Below are positions 18,001-26,922 of a DNA stretch of 47,052 nt, one piece after another. Where the stretch lies: contig NZ_QUMK01000044.1 in the NCBI RefSeq assembly GCF_010907035.1, forward strand, positions 1-47,052, in the 5' to 3' direction. Position 1 is the stretch's first letter, and the number at the start of each line of letters is the position of its first letter. The notes under the pieces were generated by a model. That model was given only the letters and a program-made list of their open reading frames with translations, ran no database searches and was not told the origin of the DNA. This DNA is from Rhodopseudomonas sp. BR0M22. Lineage in GTDB: Bacteria > Pseudomonadota > Alphaproteobacteria > Rhizobiales > Xanthobacteraceae. The translations under genes were made by a program, and so were the position numbers.

Positions 18001-18253
18001 AGGTCGACGACGCAGTCATGTAGTCGAGGTTGTCCAGCCCGGTCATGCCTTGCTCGATGACCTTGGTCACCGAATTCTCGACCGTCCGCGCATCCGCGCC
18101 CGGATAGCTGGCGCTGATCTGGATCGTCGGCGGCGCGATCTCCGGATATTGCGACACCGGCAACGTGGTCAGCGCCAACAGCCCGCCGAGCATGATCACG
18201 ATCGCGATCACCCAGGCGAAGATCGGCCTTCGGATGAAGAATGCGGAGATCAT
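15086..18253 (-). CDS. RND multidrug efflux pump permease (HAE1 family)
   Basis: A 1055-residue inner-membrane proton-driven pump of the AcrB/MexB type. The N-terminus [24 protein letters not shown] is the classic first membrane helix. TM4 contains [17 protein letters not shown] with the paired Asp of the proton relay. Two large periplasmic loops follow TM1 and TM7, and the second half has [20 protein letters not shown]. The length is full for the family. The ATG at 18253 overlaps the adaptor stop (ATGA) and its own stop sits at the outer-membrane factor start, so all three are co-translated. Substrates cannot be read from sequence; the HAE1 subclass exports hydrophobic and amphiphilic drugs. 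Confidence 0.93.
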   Translation of the reverse strand: MISAFFIRRPIFAWVIAIVIMLGGLLALTTLPVSQYPEIAPPTIQISASYPGADARTVENSVTKVIEQGMTGLDNLDYMTASSTSSGQAEIALTFTNKANPDVAQMQVQNKLQLVTALLPSIVQTTGLSVTKSTNGFLMIVGFVSTNGKMSETDLADYVKSSLNDRLKRVEGVGNTQLFGGGYAMRIWLDPEKLLKYALTPADITAAIQAQNTQVSAGQLGGLPARKGQQLNATVTAQSRLQTPAQFRNIVVKSDTNGSMVRINDVATVELGAEDYTSASTYNGLPATGLAINLATGANAIRTAAAVKAVVNEMAPTLPQGVKVVYPYDTTPFVEISIRDVTRTLVEAVVLVFVVMLVFLQNFRATLIPTLAVPVVLLGTFGVLALAGYSINTLTMFAMVLAIGLLVDDAIVVVENVERVMHDEGLSPREATVRSMREITGALIGITTVLSAVFVPMAFFGGSVGVIYRQFSVTIVSAMVLSVIVALVLTPALCATILRPPKAHDEKRGVFGWFNRVLGRGTDAYQTGARGMLRRPRQGLVAFVLVIVAAGALFIRLPSSFLPEEDQGLLMVSVQLPVGATTDRTERVLDKVTRHFLDHETKAVDGLMTVTGFSFSGAGQNVGMAFVRLRDFAERKDTDLSANAVAERAMAVFAGIRDAKVFALAPPAIEGLGTSNGFDFYLKDINGAGHDKLMAVRDQLLGAAGKSRLLSGTRPNGQDDTPQFSIDIDQEKASALGLNLADVNSTLSIAWGSSYVNDFIDRGRVKRVYLQSAADFRMQPEDLNRWYVRNSSGAMVPFSAFASGRWTFGSPRLERYNGAAAVQIQGDAAPSISSGAAMAEIDRLVTGLPAGFGHEWTALSRQEQLSGNQATSLYAISILVVFLCLAALYESWSIPFAVMLSVPVGVFGALAAALMFGQTNDVYFKVGLLTTTGLAAKNAILIIEFAIARQQAGLGLHRATLLAARQRLRPILMTSFAFILGVTPLVVASGAGSAAQNSIGIGVMGGMLSATLLGIFFAPLLFVVVRRVFKGAPATEIAASLSPPDAVALSGRRES

Positions 18254-19476
18254 GGCTCTGCCTTTGGACGCGCGGCGCGTCGTTGCAGCGGCAGGCGCCC
18301 GCGCACTTCGCCGGTCGTGTCGTCGACAACAACTTCGGCAGCGGCGGCCTTCTGCCCAGGGCGCACATGCTGCGCGCCTTCGACGATCACCCGATCGCCT
18401 TCGCGAACGCCGGCGCCAACCAGCCAGTTGTTGCCGACGCTGCGGGTCACGGACAGAACGCGCTCTTCGACCTTGTCGTCGTTGTCGAGGAACATCGCGA
18501 CCGCCTCACCCTTCGTGTTCCGAGTGACGGCACGCTGCGGCACCAGGAAGCTGTCGGGCGCGACGCCTTCTTCGACGACGGCGCGCGCAAACATGCCGGG
18601 CAGCAGCAGACGCTGCGGATTGGGAAACACCGCCCGCAACGTCACCGTGCCGGTCGAGGTGCTGACATTGGCCTCGGAGAATTCGAGCTTGCCGGACAGC
18701 GGATAGATCGCACCGTTTTCCAGCTTCAGTTTCACCGCGACATGCGGACCGCTCACTTTCAGGCGCCCGGAGTCGATCGCGTGCCGTAGGTTGAGCAGGT
18801 TGGTGCTCGACTGAATGACGTCGATGAAGATCGGGTCGAGCGTGCGGATCGTGGTCAGCAGCCCGGTCTGGCCCGCAGTGACCAGTGCGCCGGGGGTCAA
18901 GGACGAACGGTCGGTTCGGCCGCCGATCGGCGCTTTGATCGTGGTGTAGTCGAGATTGATCCTGGCTGTTTCGACCGAAGCCTTTGCGGTGGCCACCTCC
19001 GCCTTCGCCTGAGCGAGCGCGGCAACGGCATCGTCGAAATCCTGCTTGCTGACGGCATTCTGTTTGACGAGTCCCTGATAGCGCTCCGACTTGGCATGCG
19101 CGCTGGGCACGACAGCTTCCGCCTTCCGCAACGCCGCGACTGCGCTGTCATAGGCTGCCTTGTAGGGGGCGGCGTCGATCTGATAGAGCGACGCGCCCTC
19201 GGCGACCTCGCTGCCCTCCTTGAACAGGCGCTGCTGAACGATACCGGAGACCTGCGGACGCACCTCGGCCGTCTGCGAGGCAACGACGCGGCCAGGAAGC
19301 TCCGCAGTCATCACCACCGCCTGCGGGTGAAGCGTCACGACACCGACCTCGGGACGGCCGACGCCGGCGGGATCGACGCCGTGATCGGCAGACTGCGGCT
19401 TGCAGCCCACAAGCGCCACGGCAAACGCCAGTGCCACGATCGCGGCAACGGTTGATTGGGACAACACGGGCTTCAT
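18250..19476 (-). CDS. RND efflux periplasmic adaptor (membrane fusion protein)
   Basis: A 408-residue lipoprotein adaptor of the AcrA/MexA type, linking the pump to the outer-membrane factor. The lipobox is ALVGC (Cys25). A lipoyl/barrel-sandwich half-motif, [20 protein letters not shown], is followed by an alpha-hairpin rich in Ala/Lys, the second half [11 protein letters not shown], and a C-terminal beta-barrel with [15 protein letters not shown]. The ATG at 19476 is chosen because it gives a proper lipoprotein signal. It is the first gene of the operon, divergent from the small secreted protein and the two-component genes at 19776-21962, which probably regulate it. Confidence 0.92.
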   Translation of the reverse strand: MKPVLSQSTVAAIVALAFAVALVGCKPQSADHGVDPAGVGRPEVGVVTLHPQAVVMTAELPGRVVASQTAEVRPQVSGIVQQRLFKEGSEVAEGASLYQIDAAPYKAAYDSAVAALRKAEAVVPSAHAKSERYQGLVKQNAVSKQDFDDAVAALAQAKAEVATAKASVETARINLDYTTIKAPIGGRTDRSSLTPGALVTAGQTGLLTTIRTLDPIFIDVIQSSTNLLNLRHAIDSGRLKVSGPHVAVKLKLENGAIYPLSGKLEFSEANVSTSTGTVTLRAVFPNPQRLLLPGMFARAVVEEGVAPDSFLVPQRAVTRNTKGEAVAMFLDNDDKVEERVLSVTRSVGNNWLVGAGVREGDRVIVEGAQHVRPGQKAAAAEVVVDDTTGEVRGRLPLQRRAARPKAEP

Positions 19477-19775
19477 TCTCGAGGGAGTACGACGCACGCC
19501 CCCAGCCGGAGCTTGGGAGTGCAATACGATGAGGCGCGAGACTTACCCGGCGCGCATTGGTCGCGTGTGGAGACGATGTGGAGGATTGATGGAGGCGGCG
19601 ATCCCACGACCGCCCAGAGACAGCCCGCCAGCGGACAAATGTGAATTAACTCAATTGATTACGGGAATGTTGACGTCGCCGGACGGTCGTGCGGTCGGCA
19701 GGATTTTGGCCGCGATCTTCGCTAACAAGAGACGGGTCGCCGATCAGCGACGCTGAAAGGGAGCAATGTGATCCG
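19477..19775. other. Divergent intergenic region upstream of the RND operon
   Basis: This 299-bp region must hold the promoters for the leftward efflux operon and the rightward small secreted protein. An AT-rich patch at about 19640-19665 contains the 8-bp palindrome TCAATTGA (19651-19658), the best operator candidate. No clear -35/-10 pair could be assigned. Confidence 0.35.
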
Positions 19776-20105
19776 ATGAGAAAGTTGCTATTAAAGGCCG
19801 CGATCCTGATGGGCACGCTGTCGTTGTGGAACGGCGGCGCGCTGGCAATGCCGCTCGGACGCGCGCCGCTGTACGCATCGCCGGATGTGATCCAAGCCGA
19901 CTGGCAATGCGGCCGTGGTTGGCATGTCACGTCCTGGGGCACCTGCCGTCCCGATCGCCGTCTCGGCTATCGGTTTTCTTCGTGGCCGTACCGCTATGAT
20001 GGTTACCGCGCCGACGCCTGGAGTGACGAATACAACTGGCCTCACGACGACCCCTCGCATGACGACGATACTCCGCCCGCCTACGACTGGTCATGGGATC
20101 ACTGA
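19776..20105 (+). CDS. Small secreted Trp/Asp-rich protein of unknown function
   Basis: A 109-residue protein with an N-terminal signal peptide (MRKLLLKAAILMGTLSLW, cleavage after GGALA, near residue 24). The mature part has two Cys (WQCGRGWHV, WGTCRPD) that could form a disulfide, many Trp/Tyr, and an acidic tail (HDDPSHDDDTPP). AAGGGAG lies about 13 bp before the ATG. I do not recognise a family. It sits between the RND promoter and the response regulator gene (70 bp downstream), so it could be a periplasmic accessory to the sensor kinase, comparable in position to stress proteins next to BaeSR or CpxAR. That role is a guess. Confidence 0.65.
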   Translation: MRKLLLKAAILMGTLSLWNGGALAMPLGRAPLYASPDVIQADWQCGRGWHVTSWGTCRPDRRLGYRFSSWPYRYDGYRADAWSDEYNWPHDDPSHDDDTPPAYDWSWDH

Positions 20106-20175
20106 CCCGGGCAACCTCGAGCTGCGCCGATCCCGCCAACCATCGCGATCGGCGCACTCCGGTTGGACATGAACG

Positions 20176-20862
20176 ATGAACGAACTCATCCTGATCGCTG
20201 AAGACGAGCCGGAAATCACCAAGATCCTCGACGCGTATCTGGTGCGGGAAGGATTCCGCACCGTGAGTGCGGCCGATGGACAGACTGCTCTCGATCAGCA
20301 CGCGATCCTGAAACCGGATCTCGTTCTGCTCGATGTGAAGATGCCGAAGATGGATGGCTGGGACGTCCTCGCCGAGTTGCGTCGCCGGGGCGAGACGCCG
20401 ATCATCATGATCACCGCGCTCGATCAGGATCTCGATCGTCTGCAGGGATTGCGTCTCGGCGCCGACGACTACGTGGTCAAGCCGTTCAACCCGCTCGAGG
20501 TCGTTGCCCGCACCAAGGCGGTTCTGCGACGGTCGGGTCACGCGACCAGTCGAACGATTCTTCGCATCGGTAAGCTCGAAGTCGACCTCGAGAGTCACCT
20601 GGCGAAGGTGCATGGCGACGAGGTCGCGATGCCGCTGCAATTGACCCTGACGGAATTCCGACTGCTGGCTCATATGGCAAAGGCGCCGACGCGGGCTTTC
20701 GGCCGCAACGAACTGATCGACGCCTGCCTCCCGGGCGGCGACGCGCTGGAGCGGACGGTCGACAGTCATGTCAGCAATCTGCGACGCAAGCTCGACGATG
20801 CAGGCGCGACCGGCATGATGTCGGTGGTGCGAGGCGTCGGCTACCGACTGACGGCCGCATGA
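20176..20862 (+). CDS. OmpR-family response regulator (BaeR-like)
   Basis: A 228-residue DNA-binding response regulator. The receiver domain (residues 1-120) shows the acidic pocket AEDEPE, the phospho-acceptor Asp53 in LLDVKMPKMDGWD, the conserved Thr in IMITALD and Lys in VVKPFNP. The OmpR-type winged helix (about 130-226) includes LTLTEFRLLAHMAKAPTRAFGRNELID and ERTVDSHVSNLRRKL. The last codons overlap the kinase gene by 4 bp. Next to an RND operon it is probably the efflux regulator, as BaeR is in enterobacteria; the link is by neighbourhood. Confidence 0.88.
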   Translation: MNELILIAEDEPEITKILDAYLVREGFRTVSAADGQTALDQHAILKPDLVLLDVKMPKMDGWDVLAELRRRGETPIIMITALDQDLDRLQGLRLGADDYVVKPFNPLEVVARTKAVLRRSGHATSRTILRIGKLEVDLESHLAKVHGDEVAMPLQLTLTEFRLLAHMAKAPTRAFGRNELIDACLPGGDALERTVDSHVSNLRRKLDDAGATGMMSVVRGVGYRLTAA

Positions 20863-21962
20863 AACGGTATCGCCTCAGCGGGCAGATCACACTGTCGATG
20901 AGCGTCGTCGCCGCCATCGCGGTGCTGATGGTGTTCGTCGGCACGTTCATCTTCTACAGCATTTATATGACCTGGTTTCCACCGCCGCCGGGTCCGCCGC
21001 CGTTGCTGCCGGAAGCGCCCGACTTCATCCTGATCGCGATCTTCCTTCTGCTCGGCCTCGCCATCGCGATCCACGCCGCACTGCGGCTGACGCGGCGCAT
21101 CCTCGCACCACTCAATTCGCTCGCCGAAGGCGCCCGCAAGATCGCAGCCGGCGACCTCACCGCGCGGGCGGTGCCGGGCGATCGCTCGCTCGGCGAAACC
21201 GCCCAACTCGTCGATGACTTCAACGCGATGGCCCAGCGTCTACAGGACGTAGCGCAGTCGATGGCGTCGTGGAACGCAGCCATCGCTCATGAACTGCGGA
21301 CGCCGCTGACGATTCTGCGTGGTCGCCTGCAAGGGCTCACCGACGGCGTCTTCGAACCAAGCGATGAGCTGTTCAGGAGTTTGCTGGCTCAGGTCGAGAA
21401 CCTGTCACGTCTGGTCGACGATCTGAGGGTCGTGACCCTCTCGGACAGTCAGCGCCTGGACATGCGCGTCGAGCCGACGGATCTCGCCAGCGAGGTGGAG
21501 CAGGCTGTCGAGGCGATGCGCCCTGCTCTCGAAGGAGCCGGCTTTTCTGTTCAGATGACAACCGAGCCGGTGACGCTGCCATGCGACGGCCCGCGGATCC
21601 GACAGGCCCTACTCGCGCTTTTGGAAAACGCGCGTCGCTACGCGACGCCCGGCGTGATCGAGATCCGGATGACTCTGGAGACGTCCGAGGTGGCCATCGC
21701 CGTTGAAGACGAGGGGCCCGGCTTGAGCGCCGAGTTCGCAGCACGAGCCTTCGATGCTTTCGCACGCGCCGAGCCTTCCCGGTCCCGGCAATTCGGCGGC
21801 TCGGGCCTCGGATTGTCGGTAGTGCGTGCGATCGCCGAGGCGCATGGCGGACACGCCCGATACAGCACCTCGGAAAACGGCGGCTCTGTATTCGAGATCG
21901 TCTTTCCCATCGTCGGCGCCCCAGCCGACTCCAATGCTGCATCTTGCGCGCCGAGAGTCTGA
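20859..21962 (+). CDS. Membrane sensor histidine kinase (BaeS-like)
   Basis: A 367-residue kinase partner of the preceding regulator. Two membrane helices (about residues 12-34 and 52-70) enclose only a very short, proline-rich periplasmic segment (FPPPPGPPPLLPEAPD), so sensing is probably within the membrane or through a partner. A HAMP domain follows. The phospho-acceptor is His144 in AHELRTPLT. The ATPase domain has the N-box ALLENARRY, G1 EDEGPGL and G2 GGSGLGLSVV. The ATG overlaps the regulator's stop codon. No downstream terminator was clear. Confidence 0.88.
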   Translation: MKRYRLSGQITLSMSVVAAIAVLMVFVGTFIFYSIYMTWFPPPPGPPPLLPEAPDFILIAIFLLLGLAIAIHAALRLTRRILAPLNSLAEGARKIAAGDLTARAVPGDRSLGETAQLVDDFNAMAQRLQDVAQSMASWNAAIAHELRTPLTILRGRLQGLTDGVFEPSDELFRSLLAQVENLSRLVDDLRVVTLSDSQRLDMRVEPTDLASEVEQAVEAMRPALEGAGFSVQMTTEPVTLPCDGPRIRQALLALLENARRYATPGVIEIRMTLETSEVAIAVEDEGPGLSAEFAARAFDAFARAEPSRSRQFGGSGLGLSVVRAIAEAHGGHARYSTSENGGSVFEIVFPIVGAPADSNAASCAPRV

Positions 21963-22185
21963 CGACTGCGTGACTACGCGTCCAACCGTCGCAGCTGTAA
22001 ATCGAAAGTCGCACACCAAACGCCGAGCCTGTCCCATTCGGGGACCGATGACGTCGGCTTATGGCCCCTAAGCAGACGTCGTGGATAGGGCCCAAGGCGA
22101 GCCGGAGTCAACGAATCGCGACACTGAAAGCAGCATCCAGGCCGCTGACGCCGCCGCGCGCGGCTTCGGCATTGGGCCGGCAGGT

Positions 22186-23097
22186 CTACCTCAGGTAACT
22201 CGCCAGGGTCAGGCTTTGCACCGTCGCAATAGCGGAATAGGAAGCCGTGAGTTGTGCCTGATAGGTCGCCAGCGCCGCCGTCACTGCCGCGACGTCCACG
22301 CTGGTCAGATCGGTGGCCAAAGACTGTGCAAACGATTGATAGTCGGATTGGACCGTGTTGGCGCGCTCGATCGACGCCGCCGAATTGGAGATCCGGCTTT
22401 GCACGGTGCCGATCGCATCGGTCGCGCTGGTGACAAGATCAAGCGCCTCCTCGAGCGTGTCCGACGATAGCGACGAAGCGTTGGCGATCAGATTCATCGC
22501 CCGCATCGCCTGCTCGAACGCCGGATCGTCTGCGGTGACACCGTAGGTCACCGTCTGAGTGTCCGACACCCGCGCCGACGCCAGCTCGTCGTCGCCCTGA
22601 TAGTACGAGGTGTCGGAGCTGGACGGTGTGGTCGCGGCCGGGTAGGTCGCGCTGGACACGTCGACCGGCGCGGTATCGGTGCGGGCGCCGCCGAACAGAT
22701 ACTGCGCGCCGTATTTGCTGTTCAGTAGAGCGGCCATTTGATTGAGCGCGTCCTGCGCGGACTGGATCACGCTGGATGAATCCGTGCTGGCGGCGTTGCT
22801 CGCCGCGGTCAACGTGCTGCGGAAGCTCGACAGCAGGTCGGCGATCGAATTCACCGACGCATACATCACCTCGATCTTGCTGCCGGCCTGGGTCGCGGTG
22901 TCGATGTAGGTCTGGGCACGGGCGACCGAGACCTGCAGGTTGACGATCTGCTTGGCCCCCGAGCCGTAGCCACCGAAATCGGTGGAAACGACGCCGGACG
23001 CCTCCTGCATCTGCATCGTGGTCATCGTCGCCTGGCTCTTGAGAGCGGCAGCGATCATCTGCTGGCTGGCTGCGAAGGTGGCGACGCGCATGGTCAT
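22186..23097 (-). CDS. flgL: Flagellar hook-filament junction protein FlgL
   Basis: A 303-residue flagellin-like protein, the last gene of the flagellar block. The N-terminal helix region (TFAASQQMIAAALKSQATMTTMQMQEASG) and a C-terminal coiled region (SNSAASIERANTVQSDYQSFAQSLATDLTSVDVAAV) match FlgL (HAP3). The centre is Ser/Thr-rich and contains KYGAQYLFGGARTD, a family hallmark. It joins hook-side FlgK to the filament. It starts 11 bp after flgK. A short flagellin is possible, but the YLFGG motif and its place after flgK favour FlgL. Confidence 0.88.
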   Translation of the reverse strand: MTMRVATFAASQQMIAAALKSQATMTTMQMQEASGVVSTDFGGYGSGAKQIVNLQVSVARAQTYIDTATQAGSKIEVMYASVNSIADLLSSFRSTLTAASNAASTDSSSVIQSAQDALNQMAALLNSKYGAQYLFGGARTDTAPVDVSSATYPAATTPSSSDTSYYQGDDELASARVSDTQTVTYGVTADDPAFEQAMRAMNLIANASSLSSDTLEEALDLVTSATDAIGTVQSRISNSAASIERANTVQSDYQSFAQSLATDLTSVDVAAVTAALATYQAQLTASYSAIATVQSLTLASYLR

Positions 23098-23108
23098 GGC
23101 GGCCTCCG

Positions 23109-24872
23109 TCAGCCAGCGCTCTGCACGGCGGAGAGCAACGCTTCGAACATCTCGTTGATCGCCTGGATCAGTTGCGCGGCCGCCGCGTACTGATTCTGCA
23201 GATTGCTGAGCTTGGCAGTCTCCTCGTCGACATTGACGCCGCTCTGCGACGACAGCGCGCTCGACAATGTCGACTGCGTGGTCTGCTTGGCAGTGTAGGC
23301 GTCCTCCGCAGAGCTGGCGATGGTGGCGACGTGGGCGATAATTTCCGCGGCGTAATCGGCGAACGAGCTGTCGCTGGCTCCGAGCCCGCCCACCGCCGCG
23401 AAGCTGGTCGATCCGGTGAGCGCCGAATACAGCGCGTCCGTGACAGTCGACGAGCCGGCGCTGAGGACCGTATCGCCGATTGTCAGACTCGCGGACGACG
23501 ACAGCGACGACGTCGGCAGCTTGGAGGAATCGGCGAGAAGGCCGGCAGCGACCTTGAAATCGGAGGCACCGGTGGCGGTCACGATATCGTTCAATCCGAG
23601 GAAATCGGACAGACCGGCGCCGTCGTCACCGATCGATCCGGTCATGTTGGCGATCGCGATGCCGTTACTCGCGCTCGAGGCCGCAATCACGACGTGCCCG
23701 GAGGAATCGATCGACGCCGAGAGGCCCGAGATGCCGTTGATCGCGCCGACCAGATCGCCGACCGTCGCATAGCCGGAGAGGTCGAGGTCGCTGTAGCTGA
23801 CGAGGGATCCACTCTGATCGGCCACAGCAATACGCACGGTCCCGGTGCCGTTCAGCGCCGTCGATGACGTGACGGCGGTGGTTCCGGTCAGAGTCGATTT
23901 CGGCGGCAGCGCGGTGCCGAGATTCGATGCCGCGTTGATGCTGTCGGCCAGCTCGGTGGCCAGCTGGTCGAGCTGCGCCTGAGCCGCCGGAAGCGTCGTG
24001 TCGCGCAGCGCGATCAGCGCGCCGATCGATCCGGACGAGATCTGTCCGGTGACATCGACGCCATCGACGGTGATGCCGGAGAAGCCGCCCGCCGACGATG
24101 CGCTATAGGTGGTGGACGAAGTCACCGTCGATGCCGGCGTGTACGACAACTCGTGCACCGCGCTGTCGAGCAGTGCCTGGCCCGACCCGGTGTAGATCTG
24201 CATGTCGCCGCCCGACGTGATGAAGTAACTGACGTTCATCTGGTTGGCGATCTGCTGAGCCGCAGTATTACGCTGGTCCTCGAGATCGCCGGTGGCCTGC
24301 CCCGAAGCGGCCGCCAATTTGATCTGGGAGTTGAGATTGGCGATCAAGTTCAACTGTTCGTTGACGTCGTCGATCCCAGCGTCAATCGATTGGTCGGCAT
24401 CGCTGCGCAGATCCTGGATGCCGCTTGACGTATCGCGGAGCTGGGTGGCGAGCGTGTCGAGAGAGCTGATGACATTGGCCTTCAGCGACGAACTGCTCGG
24501 ATCGTTGCTCAGCGACGACAATGCCTGCTCCAGCGTCGTCAACGTGTCGGCGAGCGACGTGTTGGAGCTGTCACTGCTGGTGCCGTACAACGCCTGCAAT
24601 TGGTCGAGGTAGCTGTTGGTCGTGGTCGCCGAGCCAAGCTGCGAAGTCGCCTGGACCAGCGACTTCAAGAGCAGCTTGTCGACATTGCTGGAGATGCCGG
24701 TGATCGTGGTCCCGGTACCGACGCCGCCGGTGACGGTGGCCGCTTGGTTCGCGGTCTTGACCGTATACCCCGTGGTCGAGGCATTGGAGATGTTCGACGA
24801 GGTGACGCTGATCTGCACCTGCGTCGTCATCAGGCTGCTGAGTGCGATACTTCTGGCAATGTTCAGCGACAC
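23109..24872 (-). CDS. flgK: Flagellar hook-associated protein FlgK
   Basis: A 587-residue HAP1. The N-terminus has the rod/hook-type helix LMTTQVQISVTSSNISNASTTGYTVK with the flagellar basal-body rod motif. The C-terminus has SGVNVDEETAKLSNLQNQYAAAAQLIQAINEMFEALL, diagnostic of FlgK. The middle is a Ser/Thr/Ala-rich variable domain. It is exported through the flagellar type III apparatus and sits at the hook tip. It lies between the FlgN-like chaperone gene (21 bp upstream) and flgL (11 bp downstream), the normal chaperone/cargo arrangement. Confidence 0.92.
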   Translation of the reverse strand: MSLNIARSIALSSLMTTQVQISVTSSNISNASTTGYTVKTANQAATVTGGVGTGTTITGISSNVDKLLLKSLVQATSQLGSATTTNSYLDQLQALYGTSSDSSNTSLADTLTTLEQALSSLSNDPSSSSLKANVISSLDTLATQLRDTSSGIQDLRSDADQSIDAGIDDVNEQLNLIANLNSQIKLAAASGQATGDLEDQRNTAAQQIANQMNVSYFITSGGDMQIYTGSGQALLDSAVHELSYTPASTVTSSTTYSASSAGGFSGITVDGVDVTGQISSGSIGALIALRDTTLPAAQAQLDQLATELADSINAASNLGTALPPKSTLTGTTAVTSSTALNGTGTVRIAVADQSGSLVSYSDLDLSGYATVGDLVGAINGISGLSASIDSSGHVVIAASSASNGIAIANMTGSIGDDGAGLSDFLGLNDIVTATGASDFKVAAGLLADSSKLPTSSLSSSASLTIGDTVLSAGSSTVTDALYSALTGSTSFAAVGGLGASDSSFADYAAEIIAHVATIASSAEDAYTAKQTTQSTLSSALSSQSGVNVDEETAKLSNLQNQYAAAAQLIQAINEMFEALLSAVQSAG

Positions 24873-24893
24873 GTCGACCTCGCCGTCTGGGCG

Positions 24894-25349
24894 TCAGGCC
24901 CGGATGTTGGTGCCGCTGGAGGTGCTGCGCTGGACGATTCGCCCAGCGGCGCTGTAGGGCGACGCACCGGCCATCTGCTCACGAATAGCGGACATCACCG
25001 TTTCGATCCTGCGCTGGCTGGCTTCGATCGCCGCCCGCAGCCGGATCAGGTTCTCATCCATCGATCGTCGCAAGCATTCGATCCGCGCTGTGAACTTCGC
25101 CTGCAGCTCGGCATTGTTCGCCGGAAGTCTGACGCGACGCGCCGACACCTCGCCGACCCACAGCTCGAAGTACTCGGCGAGCCGGGTCTTCACCTCGGTT
25201 TGACGCGACTGCGACGCCGGCAGGCCGATGGCCAGAGCCGTGTTTTCGGCGGCGATCACATCGATCAGCGCGTCGATCAACTCGATCAGCTCTTCGATCC
25301 GTTGCGCGCTCTCTGCGTCGCTCATATGCCGCACTCGATCCGGCGTCAT
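24894..25349 (-). CDS. FlgN-like flagellar export chaperone
   Basis: A 151-residue all-helical, charged protein with a heptad-like pattern. The N-terminal region IEELIELIDALIDVIAAENTAL followed by KTRLAEYFELWV is typical of FlgN proteins, which hold FlgK and FlgL for export. The ATG at 25349 has AGGA 6-7 bp upstream. The stop codon of the preceding gene (TGA at 25353-25351) lies one base before it. Its position directly before flgK and flgL supports the chaperone role. Similarity is by pattern only, so I leave the symbol blank. Confidence 0.72.
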   Translation of the reverse strand: MTPDRVRHMSDAESAQRIEELIELIDALIDVIAAENTALAIGLPASQSRQTEVKTRLAEYFELWVGEVSARRVRLPANNAELQAKFTARIECLRRSMDENLIRLRAAIEASQRRIETVMSAIREQMAGASPYSAAGRIVQRSTSSGTNIRA

Positions 25350-25350
25350 G

Positions 25351-25632
25351 TCACGTCCTCGCTGTGTTGGCGTTTGTTGGTTGTGCGACGTGACGCTGCG
25401 CCAGTGCGGCGCAGCGCGCATAAGCCGTCGCGGCCCCGGACCGTGTGCGAGCGCCATTGAGCTCGACCAGCACCCGGTCGCGGCGCGCGACGGCGGCTGC
25501 CCGAAGCGCGCCGACCTCGCTCTCCAGGATGATTAGACGGCGCCGGTCATCGGACCGTGTCATCGCCATCGCAGCGGCCGTAGCGCGGCGCAGCCGTCGC
25601 AACAGTTGGTCGTCGTCGTCCCGGGCGAACAT
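25351..25632 (-). CDS. Small Arg/Ala-rich protein between flgE and the FlgN-like gene
   Basis: A 93-residue basic helical protein. It has a charged start (FARDDDDQLLRRLRR), a central helix with RRRLIILESEVGALRAAAVARRDR, and no signal peptide or membrane segment. The start codon is 3 bp after the flgE stop and the stop is 1 bp before the next ATG, so it is locked in the operon and very likely real. I recognise no family. The coiled-coil-like helices and position would fit a small chaperone or FliJ-like protein, without specific evidence. Confidence 0.6.
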   Translation of the reverse strand: MFARDDDDQLLRRLRRATAAAMAMTRSDDRRRLIILESEVGALRAAAVARRDRVLVELNGARTRSGAATAYARCAALAQRHVAQPTNANTART

Positions 25633-25635
25633 GCG

Positions 25636-26904
25636 TTACCTCATCGCCGAGATCAGCGTGGAGAACATCTCGTTGACCGCCGAGATCACCTGCGACGCCG
25701 CGGAATACGCCTGCTGCGCGGAAATCATGTTGCTGAACTCGGTATTGGTGTCGGCCGTCGACGCTTCGAGAACGCCGCCTTCGATGCTGCCGGCGCCGTT
25801 GGTGCCGGAGAGCTGCACCACCGCGGTTCCCGACGCCAGGGTCGCGGCGTACATGCCGTTGTCCTTGGCCTCGAGCTGGTCGGCCGCCGCAAAGGTCGCG
25901 ACCGGCACCTTGTAGATCGTCGTGGTCTTGCCGTTCGAGTAGGTTGCGCTGACCGCACCATCGTCGCCGATGGCGATGCTCGACAGCTTGCCGTAGGCCA
26001 TCCCGTCGGATTCGATGCTGGTCAGATCGACGGCAGGCGTGGTGGCGCCGGACGAATATTGGGTCAGACCGTCGGTGCCGTTGGCAGTACCGAGATCCAT
26101 GGTGATGACGCTGTCGGCCGCCCCGTTGGTCCAGCCTGTCACGCTGACCGTCGCCGGACTCGGGTTGGTGCTCGCCAGCGAACCGCCGCTGTTGAAGGTG
26201 ATGGCGATCGAGCCCGACGACGTTCCAGTTGCAGTCGAACTGTCCGACGCCAGTGTCGGATTGGCGAAGGTCGCGGTCCAACTGTTCTCGGCGGTCTTGG
26301 TCCAGGTGATCTGCATCGAATTCGCGGTGCCGAGCGAGTCGTACAGCGACATTGATGTGGTGAAGGTGTCGTTGACTGCGGCGTCGGCAGGAAGGTTGGC
26401 GGCGACGGACGTTGTCGTGGTGGCACTACCGCTGGTCGCCGCGACACTGGTGTCGATCGGCACCAGCGTATCGGCGCTGGCACCACCGACCACGTTGCCA
26501 TCGGCGTCGGTGCGCCAGCCGAGCAGATAGGCCCCGGAAGCGTTGACAAGATGGCCGCTACTGTCGAGCGTGAAGGAGCCGCTGCGGGTGTACAGCGTGG
26601 TCCCGCCGGCGACCGCCGTTGTCACGGGAAAGAAGCCGTTACCCGAAATGCCGATATCGGTCGAGCTGGTGGTGGCGGTGAGCAGACCCTGCGTCGTGAT
26701 ATTGGACTTCGACAGCACCGTCACGCCGCCCGAGGAGTAGGTGCTCGCGCCAGACGCGGCGGTGACCAGCTGACTGAACGACGCAGAGGTCGTCTTGTAG
26801 CCAACGGTCTGAGAATTAGCGATGTTGTCGCTGATCATCGCCAGCGACTGGCTCTGCGCGTTGAGCGCCGAAATCGCCGACGATAAGGCTCCGGTCAAAC
26901 TCAT
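25636..26904 (-). CDS. flgE: Flagellar hook protein FlgE
   Basis: A 422-residue hook subunit. The N-terminus has ALSSAISALNAQSQSLAMISDNIANSQTVGYKTT, with the rod/hook motif. ISGNGFFPV and LYTRSGSFTLDSSGHLVNASGAYLLGW mark the D1 region shared by FlgE/FlgF/FlgG. The C-terminus (SNMISAQQAYSAASQVISAVNEMFSTLISAMR) is the standard terminal helix. Its length fits hook protein, not rod. It is 18 bp downstream of flgD, its scaffold partner. Confidence 0.92.
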   Translation of the reverse strand: MSLTGALSSAISALNAQSQSLAMISDNIANSQTVGYKTTSASFSQLVTAASGASTYSSGGVTVLSKSNITTQGLLTATTSSTDIGISGNGFFPVTTAVAGGTTLYTRSGSFTLDSSGHLVNASGAYLLGWRTDADGNVVGGASADTLVPIDTSVAATSGSATTTTSVAANLPADAAVNDTFTTSMSLYDSLGTANSMQITWTKTAENSWTATFANPTLASDSSTATGTSSGSIAITFNSGGSLASTNPSPATVSVTGWTNGAADSVITMDLGTANGTDGLTQYSSGATTPAVDLTSIESDGMAYGKLSSIAIGDDGAVSATYSNGKTTTIYKVPVATFAAADQLEAKDNGMYAATLASGTAVVQLSGTNGAGSIEGGVLEASTADTNTEFSNMISAQQAYSAASQVISAVNEMFSTLISAMR

Positions 26905-26922
26905 CTCGAAACTCCGAACTGA

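Noticed and set aside
16457-18706. + strand frame of about 749 codons opposite the RND pump
   Set aside because: Composition is His/Arg/Asp repeats with no domain; the leftward pump has full family motifs.
22100-22185. GC palindrome (GCCGCGCGCGGC) downstream of flgL as terminator
   Set aside because: No T run follows, and such CG alternations are common in this GC-rich sequence.
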